NCBI GenBank assembly: GCA_947630355.1
Contig: CANRHJ010000071.1
Span: 1 to 9,433, forward strand
Reading direction: 5' to 3'
Source: Candidatus Gastranaerophilales bacterium
GTDB taxonomy: Bacteria > Cyanobacteriota > Vampirovibrionia > Gastranaerophilales > Gastranaerophilaceae
DNA: 9,433 bases
Made by a program: the position numbers and the translations under genes. Position 1 is the first letter of the stretch, and each line of letters opens with the position of its first letter. Positions 1-6,273 of this stretch are shown here, one piece after another. The notes under the pieces were generated by a model, which worked only from the letters and a program-made list of their open reading frames with translations, did no database searches and was not told the DNA's origin.

Positions 1-168
1 CCTTGATAAAGATGACACATTTACCGCAAAATCACCGAATTGAGTATTCTTTGGAATTTCCGCCTGCAATTCTATTTTCTCATCGCCTGTCATAGCTCCG
101 AGCTGTCCTGTCCGCGCAAGTTCTTGCAGTGCTGTTTTTACTTCTTCCAAAAAATACTCTTTTAACAT
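1..168 (-). CDS. argS: Arginyl-tRNA synthetase, N-terminal part (cut by window edge)
   Basis: The first 56 codons of a minus-strand gene that runs off the left edge. The product would attach arginine to tRNA-Arg in the cytoplasm. The visible part matches the N-terminal additional domain of ArgRS: a leading helix (MLKEYFLEEVKTAL), then the family pattern of a hydrophobic strand, Ile-Pro, and FGDFAVNVSSLSR, equivalent to the FGDYATNVAM-L-x-K stretch that contacts the tRNA D-loop. The HIGH and KMSKS-type catalytic motifs would lie beyond the window. The start is the ATG at 168-166, the only one giving the normal N-terminal length. Only a purine-rich, weak ribosome binding site precedes it. A TATATT at 207-202 could be a -10 element, but no convincing -35 is seen, so it may instead be read together with the small gene 65 bases upstream. 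The identification rests on this N-terminal pattern alone. Confidence 0.87.
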   Translation of the reverse strand, partial: MLKEYFLEEVKTALQELARTGQLGAMTGDEKIELQAEIPKNTQFGDFAVNVSSLSR

Positions 169-233
169 CTTTTTGCTTTCTTTTTTCTCAATTACTTTTT
201 TAATATAGCAAAAAAATGTTATTTTTTAATCTC

Positions 234-368
234 TTATACTAATTTTTCTTCTACTATTTTTTCGTATATGTCTACGGTAGACGTAATATTATCTATGTTT
301 TTCAGAAGTTCTTTTATTTGTGCATCTGCTTCAAATTCGGAATTTTCTTCAAATAATTTTTTATCCAT
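234..368 (-). CDS. Small acidic protein, 44 residues, unknown function
   Basis: A short minus-strand reading frame starting MDKKLFEENSEFEADAQ and ending IYEKIVEEKLV before a TAA stop. A GGAG sequence at 381-378 lies nine bases before the ATG, a believable ribosome binding site. The product is strongly acidic (12 Asp/Glu against 6 Lys by count), has no cysteine, no signal peptide and no membrane segment, and looks mostly helical with heptad-like hydrophobics (I-x2-LL-x2-I-x2-I). It sits 65 bases upstream of argS on the same strand, and no terminator is visible between them, so co-transcription is likely. I do not recognise the family. Because it has a proper start, stop and binding site and fills the gap between two real genes, I take it as a gene, but at 44 codons chance cannot be excluded. 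Confidence 0.55.
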   Translation of the reverse strand: MDKKLFEENSEFEADAQIKELLKNIDNITSTVDIYEKIVEEKLV

Positions 369-377
369 AAATATATA

Positions 378-381
378 CTCC
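378..381 (-). promoter_or_regulatory. Ribosome binding site of the 44-codon gene
   Basis: GGAG on the minus strand, nine bases before the ATG at 368-366. It is the main argument that this small frame is translated. Confidence 0.5.
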
Positions 382-458
382 AAAAACTAACTCAATATTT
401 TTATCGGAATTTATTTATAAAACTTTAGTTATTTTTTGTATAAATTTACAAATTATTA

Positions 459-480
459 CAATTGTCTGTTTAGGCAATTG
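459..480. repeat. Imperfect hairpin in the 146-base gap after the methyltransferase gene
   Basis: CAATTGTC, six-base loop TGTTTA, then GGCAATTG. As plus-strand RNA this is an eight-pair stem with one G-U pair; as minus-strand RNA the same position is a C-A mismatch. It lies in the non-coding stretch 369-514 between the methyltransferase stop and the small gene. It could help end the minus-strand operon, but the minus strand after it reads TAATAATTTG rather than a T-run, so it is not a canonical intrinsic terminator. A second weak AT-only stem (435-440 with 447-452) lies beside it. Nothing else recognisable was seen in the gap. Confidence 0.3.
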
Positions 481-514
481 ATATGAATTTTTTTTCGTTA
501 TTTTTTAAAGAATT

Positions 515-1264
515 TTATTGTTTTTTGGCGGTTTCATACAATAATATAGACACTGATACCGCTAAATTTATTGATTCAACATCATTTCCCATTTTTAGTT
601 TTATATTATGTTTTGCTTTATTTACTAAATCTTTGCTTAAACCGTTCGCTTCGCTTCCGAACATCAATATACTTTTATTAAATTTTGAGCTTTCTTCCGG
701 AGTTATATTACTTTCTTTATGGAGACACGTTGATATTAATGTATGATTTGGGAATATTTTGCTTATATCTTCGCCTTTTTTAATTTCCGCAACGGGAATT
801 TTAAAGAAGTTTCCGCTCGCGGAACGTATTACTTTCGGTGAATAAAGCTCCACACACTCACCGTATAATATAATCCCTTCCGCACCAAACGCTGCGGCAC
901 TTCTTATTATCGTACCAAGATTTCCGGGATCTGACATCTCTTCTAAGAGTATTAACTTCTTTTTATCTTTTAAATCATCCGTTTTGTATTCTTTTATCTT
1001 TGCAATTGTTATAACTTCGCAAGCGGAAGCGGTACTTGCCAGTTTCTTCATGTCTTCGGGTGATATATATGTTACTTCCTTATTATACGTTTTTAATTCT
1101 TTTGTTGAATATATTTCATAAATTTCTATTCCGGCTTCTATTATCTCGGATAAAGCCTTTTCACCTTCTACTATAAACTTATTGCTTTCTTTTCTGTATT
1201 TTTTTTGTTGAAGTTTTTTTAATTCTTTTATTTTGTTTTTTGATATTTCTTTTAAAGGATGCAT
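515..1264 (-). CDS. SpoU/TrmH-family RNA 2'-O-methyltransferase
   Basis: A 249-residue enzyme predicted to transfer a methyl group from S-adenosylmethionine to a ribose 2'-OH in rRNA or tRNA, in the cytoplasm. The N-terminal part (about 1-90), with KELKKLQQKKYR and FIVEGEKAL, matches the small RNA-binding substrate domain of the RlmB/TsnR-like branch. The C-terminal SPOUT knot domain shows all three motifs: NLGTIIRSA with Asn115 and the catalytic-type Arg121; FGSEANGL at 202-209; and SINLAVSVSILLYE from about 231, which forms the SAM-binding knot. The exact target nucleotide cannot be told, so no gene symbol is given. I chose the ATG at 1264 because AGGTG stands just before it and family N-termini align there. 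An in-frame ATG at 1279 would add MAGRC. The start overlaps the end of the aminopeptidase gene by 13 bases, pointing to coupled translation. Confidence 0.88.
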   Translation of the reverse strand: MHPLKEISKNKIKELKKLQQKKYRKESNKFIVEGEKALSEIIEAGIEIYEIYSTKELKTYNKEVTYISPEDMKKLASTASACEVITIAKIKEYKTDDLKDKKKLILLEEMSDPGNLGTIIRSAAAFGAEGIILYGECVELYSPKVIRSASGNFFKIPVAEIKKGEDISKIFPNHTLISTCLHKESNITPEESSKFNKSILMFGSEANGLSKDLVNKAKHNIKLKMGNDVESINLAVSVSILLYETAKKQ

Positions 1265-2910
1265 GCACCTGCCTGCCATTTCATATAATAATACTTTTCA
1301 TAATCGTTCATCATTGATAAATCTACCAATTTTATTTCAAACGGGAAATGCGAAAATGTTTTTATTATTATATTATTTTCATCAGTATCGGCGTATACCG
1401 TATTTTCTAATCTGACACCGCCCCATCCCTCTTTATATGCTCCCGGTTCTATTGAAAAAACAGTATTCTTTTTTATTTTTGTTTTGGATATGTCTTTTGA
1501 AGTAACTCTCGGCGGATTTTCATGTACCGATATACCGACACCATGACCTGTTGCATGGGCAAACTTATATTCCTCGCTTAAACTTTTTTCTATTGTTTCT
1601 CTTGCAGTTTTATCTATGTCAAAATATGTGGATTTTTTGTTATACTTGTTAAAATACGCGTTTAAAAATGCTTTTAACACTGCCGTATATACCGTTTTTT
1701 GATCCGATGAAGGCTCACCCTTTACGAAGGTTCTTGTTGTATCCGTAGCATAACCGCCTTCATAATATCCGCCGTAATCTATCAGAAGAAAATCCCCGTT
1801 TTCTATTCGCTTACTCTTTGACGGATTTGTATAATGTATTATTGATGAATTGCTTCCGCCTGCCACTATAGGCTTAAAACTTAATGACAATGCTCCGTTC
1901 GATTTCATTGATTCTACCAGCGCCTCATAATATTCATATTCGCTGTATATCGTTTCGGATAATAACATGTCATTTATCACTCTTAAAGAATTATCCGCTC
2001 TCTCAAAACAATTTTTTAAATGGCTTATTTCATTATCGTTTTTTACGGTTTTAAACAAATTTAAATAACTCTTGGATATTTTATTGCTTTGATTTATTTG
2101 TTTAAAATCATTAACTGATATTTTGTCTTCATCAGTATAAATTATTGATTTTTGAATATTCCTTAAATCATTTTCATATTCTTTCAGCGGCAGCTGTACA
2201 TAATTCTTTCCGATTTCAGGCAGTTTACAGTCAGAGTATATCTTTACTCCTTCCTCATTTATTATTGCTTTCGCGGGAAATATTGAACTGTAATTAAAAT
2301 CGTATGACCTTAAATTCGTAATATATGCTATATCTTCCAATGAAGTTACCGCTATATTAAACTTTTCACCCGCATATTCCTTTATCATTTCATATTTTTG
2401 ATCCGCACTTAAGCCTGTTATCTCTTCTTTTACATTAAACACATTGTATTTTACTTCTTCCGGAGCGGATTTCATTAAATATTCCGTAACAGGATCAATA
2501 CTTAATACTTTTATTATTGAATTTTTTTCTTGAAGCTTTTTTTGTAATTCATCAAAAAATTTCTTTGATATTTTTTTACCTGTTATTCCCAGTTTAAAAT
2601 ATCCCGGTATTATTTCCGTCAAGGCCGTTAAATAACTCTTATTTAACGGTATTTTTATTACTTCGGTTTCTTCTTTGTTAACTTCTTTATCAGCCTGTTC
2701 GTGATAACGTGTGTCAACAAATAAATACATTTTTTCTTCCGTAAATAAAACATCTCCCGTCGAGCCTGTAAAGCCCGTTACGTGGTACCTTGAATTTTGA
2801 TTCAGCATATTATATTCAACAAGAAATTCATTTGTTGAATTTATTATTAATCCGTCTATATCGTTTTTTTTAAGAAACTCTTTTAAGTATTCTTTTAATT
2901 CCGTATCCAT
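1252..2910 (-). CDS. Xaa-Pro aminopeptidase (aminopeptidase P, M24 family, long form)
   Basis: A 552-residue cytoplasmic metallopeptidase that removes an N-terminal residue when proline is second. The architecture is the three-part long form: two creatinase-like N-terminal domains (about 1-160 and 165-290, the first containing GFTGSTGDVLF and VDTRYHEQA) and a C-terminal pita-bread catalytic domain (about 295-530). All five expected metal ligands are visible: Asp378 in LIDYGG, Asp390 in ATDTTRT, His456 in ATGHGVG, Glu488 in FSIEPG and Glu502 in VRLENTV. The second His of the H-x-H-type active site is His463 in SVHENPP. The tail after VDLSMMNDYEKYYY is short and ends KWQAGACIL, lacking most of the C-terminal segment usual for the long form (W-x-N-x-YH followed by more helix). 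Its ATG overlaps the isomerase stop as TGATG, with no separate strong ribosome binding site, so translation is probably coupled. Confidence 0.92.
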   Translation of the reverse strand: MDTELKEYLKEFLKKNDIDGLIINSTNEFLVEYNMLNQNSRYHVTGFTGSTGDVLFTEEKMYLFVDTRYHEQADKEVNKEETEVIKIPLNKSYLTALTEIIPGYFKLGITGKKISKKFFDELQKKLQEKNSIIKVLSIDPVTEYLMKSAPEEVKYNVFNVKEEITGLSADQKYEMIKEYAGEKFNIAVTSLEDIAYITNLRSYDFNYSSIFPAKAIINEEGVKIYSDCKLPEIGKNYVQLPLKEYENDLRNIQKSIIYTDEDKISVNDFKQINQSNKISKSYLNLFKTVKNDNEISHLKNCFERADNSLRVINDMLLSETIYSEYEYYEALVESMKSNGALSLSFKPIVAGGSNSSIIHYTNPSKSKRIENGDFLLIDYGGYYEGGYATDTTRTFVKGEPSSDQKTVYTAVLKAFLNAYFNKYNKKSTYFDIDKTARETIEKSLSEEYKFAHATGHGVGISVHENPPRVTSKDISKTKIKKNTVFSIEPGAYKEGWGGVRLENTVYADTDENNIIIKTFSHFPFEIKLVDLSMMNDYEKYYYMKWQAGACIL

Positions 2911-3194
2911 CAGTCTTGTTTATCTGTTAAATATATTAAATGATAACCGAATTGTGTTTTAACGGGATTTGATATTTCGCCCGTATTCATATTGAAGGCT
3001 GCATCTTCAAACTCTTTTACCATTTGTCCCCGTGAAAAATATCCCAAGTCGCCTCCGTTTTGGCCGGATGGGCATAATGATACTTCTTTTGCCGCTTGCG
3101 CAAATGATTTCCCGTTTTTAATTTCTTCTTTTATCTTTGCAGCTTCTTCTTCTGTTTTTACCAGAATATGACTTGCCTTTACATATTTTGCCAT
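2910..3194 (-). CDS. Parvulin-type peptidyl-prolyl cis-trans isomerase (PpiC-like)
   Basis: A 94-residue stand-alone rotamase domain that speeds cis-trans exchange at Xaa-Pro bonds. It has no signal peptide, membrane segment or extra domain, so it is cytoplasmic like E. coli PpiC, which is of nearly the same length. Visible parvulin hallmarks are SHILVKTEEEA with His9, FAQAAKEVSLCPSG with Cys41, GGDLGYFSRGQMVKEFEDAAF with Met58 and Phe62, and the closing TQFGYHLI with His85. The two histidines and the cysteine form the usual active-site centre. AAGGAG five bases before the ATG makes a strong ribosome binding site. It is the first gene of a minus-strand operon, one base overlapped with the aminopeptidase gene, behind a recognisable promoter. 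Confidence 0.93.
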   Translation of the reverse strand: MAKYVKASHILVKTEEEAAKIKEEIKNGKSFAQAAKEVSLCPSGQNGGDLGYFSRGQMVKEFEDAAFNMNTGEISNPVKTQFGYHLIYLTDKQD

Positions 3195-3199
3195 AATTA

Positions 3200-3205
3200 C
3201 TCCTT
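3200..3205 (-). promoter_or_regulatory. Strong Shine-Dalgarno site of the isomerase gene
   Basis: AAGGAG on the minus strand with a five-base spacer to the ATG at 3194. It fixes the start of the parvulin gene and shows that this organism uses canonical Shine-Dalgarno sites for at least some genes. Confidence 0.75.
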
Positions 3206-3212
3206 TTCTTGA

Positions 3213-3241
3213 AGTATAGCACGACTATTTTTTTTGAACAA
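3213..3241 (-). promoter_or_regulatory. Sigma-70-type promoter of the isomerase-aminopeptidase-methyltransferase operon
   Basis: On the minus strand, TTGTTC (3241-3236), a 17-base spacer containing an eight-A run, then TATACT (3218-3213). The -10 matches the consensus at five of six positions and the spacing is ideal; the -35 keeps the TTG. Predicted transcription start near 3206, about a dozen bases before the ATG, with the Shine-Dalgarno site at the very start of the leader. Confidence 0.6.
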
Positions 3242-3249
3242 ATTTATTG

Positions 3250-3255
3250 TATAAT
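3250..3255 (+). promoter_or_regulatory. -10 element for the membrane protein gene
   Basis: A perfect TATAAT, 23 bases upstream of the ATG at 3279, giving a predicted start near 3262 and a leader of about 17 bases with its Shine-Dalgarno site. No good -35 is found at the right spacing, because that position falls in the T-run that forms the spacer of the divergent promoter. The two promoters are therefore interleaved. Confidence 0.5.
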
Positions 3256-3269
3256 TCTTGTTAAAACGA

Positions 3270-3274
3270 GGGAG
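3270..3274 (+). promoter_or_regulatory. Ribosome binding site that decides the membrane protein start
   Basis: GGGAG four bases before the ATG at 3279. An in-frame TTG at 3258 would give a protein seven residues longer, but it lies upstream of the predicted transcription start and has no binding site of its own, so the ATG is preferred. Confidence 0.6.
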
Positions 3275-3278
3275 TCTT

Positions 3279-5042
3279 ATGAAAATATTTAAATATGTCT
3301 TTTTGATTTTGTTTATTATTTTTATGTACATTTTTACAAAGATATATTTAAATATGGAATCGCCTTTATATACGTGCGATCTTTCAGAGTATAACTTGTC
3401 ATTTATTGATTACTCAAAACTTCTTTATTCTGATTTTAAATCTTTTATTTCAAGTTTTGCATCTGAGATTTATACCTTAAACAGAAATCCGTTTTTAAAT
3501 ATTTTCTTTTTCCCTTTTTATCCTTTTTTTAAAGAAAGCAGATACGGTTATATTATGGCAATTAATTTAATTTTTATGATGCCTGTTATGATTCTTCTGT
3601 TTAAACTTATTAACTGCGGTTTAGTTAATAATTCTTCGGGAAAAATTGAGTTTAACTCAAAGGCTGTTGAAATTCTCTTTTCAATTTCCGCTGCCTTCGT
3701 AATATTTTTAAGCCCTTCTCTGTGGCATACTTCTTTAAAAGCTATTCCTGATATATGCGGCATGATACCTGTTCTTTTTGCATTTATCCTTTACCTAAAA
3801 TACGGATTTGATAAAAAAATACCCGTTAAAATTATACTTTTAACAGCATTTTTACTTTATTTCTCTTTCCTTTTGAGAAGATGGTATTCCGTTGTTATTT
3901 TATCTTTTTTGATTTCGGTAGTTATTCAAAATCTGATTGAATCAATAATTGATATTACAAAAAGCCGTTACGGAGAGCAAATTAATGATTTAAATTTGCT
4001 TAAAGATGTTATTCATAAAACACTTTTTTCTTCTTTGAATATATTTATTTTCATATTTATCGTCGGCATTCTCGCTTTATTATTTCAATTTGGTTATGTA
4101 AGCCACAGTATATTTAATGAAATTCACGAACGTTCCATGTTTATTGTTCAATACAATCAATGGAGAATTATCTTATTTCATCACGTCGGTTTATTGTTCC
4201 TTGTTTTTGCCATATTAGGTATTGTTTTGGGATTTAAATACAGATTGGCAAGATTTGCTTTCCTGAATTTGTTCATTTATCTTTCTTTGTATATTTTACT
4301 TATGAATAATCAATTTATATGGATTAATCATAATATTTTTCCGGCATGCATGATTATTATTTTAACCTGTATCGGTATATACAGCTTTATCAACCTTATT
4401 AAAGTAAATGTTATAAGTTCCGTAGTGCTGCTTTTAATAATTATATACAGTTGTTTTAATATCACGGTATTTTTTATGCCGATTAATACTTTCGGTTTTT
4501 ATCGTATATTCCCTTATACCACATCATATCCCGAAAAAACGGATAATTTTAATCAAATACAAGATATGTATTCATATCTTGAAAATGAATATGCAAAGAA
4601 TAAAAATATAAAATTAGCAATATATGGCCTAAATCGCTGGGTGGGATACTGGCAATTCAGAAGTTTAAATCCGGCGAGTGAATTTGCAAAAAACAATGTT
4701 TTGTTTGAAACAATTGATGACAGAGAATTTAAAGGAAATGAGATTAATGCCGATTTCGTTCTTGTCGTTAATCCTTTGGGATTATATTTTGATGATGACT
4801 CGGTATGCCGGGTGCTCACGTATACTCAACAAATGTTTCTGCACGGTAAAGGTATCGCTAAAAATTATTCCTTAGTCAAAGAATTTAACTTAGATGATAA
4901 AGATAACAGTAAAGTTATGTTATTTAAAAGAAATAAACCTTTGTCTGAAAAACAAATTAAAAAATATTTACAACATTTTTATCAATATTATCCGGAATGG
5001 GAAAATTCCGATTTTGTTAACAATACGGGAAAAAACGAATAA
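3279..5042 (+). CDS. Polytopic membrane protein, probable GT-C-fold glycosyltransferase
   Basis: A 587-residue integral membrane protein. A first hydrophobic segment (about 5-22) is followed by a loop rich in acidic and aromatic residues (MESPLYTCDLSEYN, with Asp34 and Glu37), then about nine or ten further segments between 94 and 398 (for example 94-113, 131-146, 202-220, 250-271, 298-318, 324-341, 353-373, 380-398). A soluble C-terminal part of about 170 residues follows. This layout, the acidic residues in the first external loop, and the AIPD stretch leading into a membrane segment (154-172) resemble lipid-sugar-dependent GT-C enzymes of the GT39/ArnT type, which move sugars onto envelope acceptors outside the cytoplasm. 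No exact family or substrate is recognised, and a plain membrane protein of unknown function remains possible. It has its own -10 and ribosome binding site, and the next gene follows after 57 bases on the same strand. Confidence 0.55.
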   Translation: MKIFKYVFLILFIIFMYIFTKIYLNMESPLYTCDLSEYNLSFIDYSKLLYSDFKSFISSFASEIYTLNRNPFLNIFFFPFYPFFKESRYGYIMAINLIFMMPVMILLFKLINCGLVNNSSGKIEFNSKAVEILFSISAAFVIFLSPSLWHTSLKAIPDICGMIPVLFAFILYLKYGFDKKIPVKIILLTAFLLYFSFLLRRWYSVVILSFLISVVIQNLIESIIDITKSRYGEQINDLNLLKDVIHKTLFSSLNIFIFIFIVGILALLFQFGYVSHSIFNEIHERSMFIVQYNQWRIILFHHVGLLFLVFAILGIVLGFKYRLARFAFLNLFIYLSLYILLMNNQFIWINHNIFPACMIIILTCIGIYSFINLIKVNVISSVVLLLIIIYSCFNITVFFMPINTFGFYRIFPYTTSYPEKTDNFNQIQDMYSYLENEYAKNKNIKLAIYGLNRWVGYWQFRSLNPASEFAKNNVLFETIDDREFKGNEINADFVLVVNPLGLYFDDDSVCRVLTYTQQMFLHGKGIAKNYSLVKEFNLDDKDNSKVMLFKRNKPLSEKQIKKYLQHFYQYYPEWENSDFVNNTGKNE

Positions 5043-5052
5043 TAAAATTCAC

Positions 5053-5067
5053 CTGAAATATTTTCAG
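5053..5067. repeat. Perfect short inverted repeat between two plus-strand genes
   Basis: CTGAAA, loop TAT, TTTCAG: a perfect six-pair stem in the 57-base gap between the membrane protein and the 381-residue protein. The plus strand continues ACAAAAAAATATTTT, so no U-run follows directly and it is not a canonical terminator. It could be a protein binding site or a weak attenuating structure. Confidence 0.3.
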
Positions 5068-5099
5068 ACAAAAAAATATTTTATACGTTTTGTAAAAGT

Positions 5100-6245
5100 A
5101 TGATTATAAGCGGAATAACAAACGGAATAAATACTGTATCAAATTCACAAATGCGGAATGTATTGAATGCTCCTGCTTTGAATTTTTCTCAAAAATTAAA
5201 GCTTAAGTACCAAGATATAAGTCCTTATTGTAAGAATTCCGCGAACCGATTATGCGGTGTTAGTTTTACCGCTGCCCATTTTATAAAAAAAAGTTTATCA
5301 AAGGATATTTTTGAACAGAAGTATGTTTCATTATCAGACAAAGCTGTTCAGGAATATTTTTCGAGATTTCCCAAATATAAAATCAATGAATACAAAAAAT
5401 TATCAGCGGACGAACTTCAAGCATTAAGAATAATATCTAAAGATACAAATTTAGTTAAAATAGCTGATGAAAGTATCAATATGGCATTATTATTAAAGTC
5501 ATATTTGGACAATAAGTACGGAGAAGGCAAATACACTTTTGTATCAGTAGGCCGTTCGCCCGCCGCTATCGCGAGAGTTTTTGAATTTATGGGACAAGAA
5601 GTTAAATACATCCCTATTTCCGGTTTGAGAGTTATGTCCGAATATAAAGAATGCAGAAGCGTTGAAACAGGCGCTGAATACTATGCCAAATTTCTTAAAC
5701 AACAGGGAATTACAAAAAAAGATATTTCAAATTCCGATAAAAAGTATCTTTTCTTTGATTATACTTACACCGGAAACTCGTTAAACTTGTTTAAAGAAAT
5801 TTTGTTGAACGATTTTGGACTAAAAAATTGTGAAAATATAGAATTTTTGAGTTTAAACAAAGAACTTGAAAATGCTTCACAAGAGAATAAATCATATACT
5901 CCTTACGAAAGAATATCCGATTCATACAGAATAAAGATGTTAGAGGAATTGGAGGATAAATATCCCAAATTACAAAGAAAAATATCTTCATTGTACAAAA
6001 GTAATTTAACCGATTATGACAGATTAAAAATTGATGTTTTTCTTTATAATTCAATAAACTTATTTGGTTCAGTACCCGAGAATTATTCGGGTATGCCATC
6101 ATTATATCTGGATAATATGAAAAAGATTAAAAAAGCGGATAAAACCGTATCGGTATCTGCTAATCAATATAATTTTTTATTAATAGATAAATTGATTAAA
6201 ATTGGTTTATTAAACTACAACAAATGTAATAAGAATTGTTTATAA
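5100..6245 (+). CDS. Uncharacterised 381-residue protein with a possible phosphoribosyltransferase-like core
   Basis: I do not recognise this family. There is no signal peptide or membrane segment, so it is probably cytoplasmic. The first 60 residues (ending NRLCGVSFTAAHF) look low in structure and separate from the rest. Residues 75-140 are helical. The core holds two strand-loop-helix units: YTFVSVGRSPAAIARVFEFMG (145-165, with G151-R-S-P154) and YLFFDYTYTGNSLNLF (216-231, with Asp220 and T224-G-N-S227). The second resembles the PRPP-loop strand D-D/E-x-x-x-TG-x-[ST] of type I phosphoribosyltransferases, but the second acidic residue is Tyr221 and the loop is about one residue shorter. A helical lysine-rich part follows, and the end is C-x3-C-Leu. 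The start is uncertain: no Shine-Dalgarno site precedes the ATG at 5100, and Met18 (5151) is an alternative. Enzymatic function is inference only. Confidence 0.7.
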   Translation: MIISGITNGINTVSNSQMRNVLNAPALNFSQKLKLKYQDISPYCKNSANRLCGVSFTAAHFIKKSLSKDIFEQKYVSLSDKAVQEYFSRFPKYKINEYKKLSADELQALRIISKDTNLVKIADESINMALLLKSYLDNKYGEGKYTFVSVGRSPAAIARVFEFMGQEVKYIPISGLRVMSEYKECRSVETGAEYYAKFLKQQGITKKDISNSDKKYLFFDYTYTGNSLNLFKEILLNDFGLKNCENIEFLSLNKELENASQENKSYTPYERISDSYRIKMLEELEDKYPKLQRKISSLYKSNLTDYDRLKIDVFLYNSINLFGSVPENYSGMPSLYLDNMKKIKKADKTVSVSANQYNFLLIDKLIKIGLLNYNKCNKNCL

Positions 6246-6266
6246 AAATTGTGTTTACAGTATAAT
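6236..6266 (+). promoter_or_regulatory. Promoter of miaB placing the start at or next to the ATG
   Basis: A perfect TATAAT (6261-6266) preceded by TTGTTT (6236-6241) with a rather long 19-base spacer; the -35 overlaps the end of the preceding gene. The hexamer ends seven bases before the miaB ATG at 6274, so transcription would begin at about 6273-6274. No Shine-Dalgarno site is present, which fits a leaderless transcript. Confidence 0.45.
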
Positions 6267-6273
6267 TTTCTAT

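Noticed and set aside
459..480. Intrinsic terminator for the minus-strand operon
   Set aside because: The stem has a mismatch on the minus strand and no T-run follows, so it is listed only as a hairpin.
483..746. Plus-strand open frame of 87 codons
   Set aside because: It runs antisense to the end of the methyltransferase gene, whose three SPOUT motifs are clear, and its Phe/Leu-rich content reflects the A-rich codons of the other strand.
1233..1415. Plus-strand open frame of 60 codons across the methyltransferase-aminopeptidase junction
   Set aside because: Antisense to two well-supported genes; no ribosome binding site or recognisable sequence.
3258..3260. TTG as the start of the membrane protein
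   Set aside because: It lies upstream of the predicted transcription start, while the ATG at 3279 has GGGAG at good spacing.
3548..3763. Minus-strand open frame inside the membrane protein gene
   Set aside because: Antisense shadow of a long hydrophobic reading frame, with no supporting signals.
5791..6102. Minus-strand frame of 103 codons inside the 381-residue gene
   Set aside because: The plus frame is much longer, fills the space between neighbours and has an ordered, soluble composition; the antisense product is unlike a real protein.
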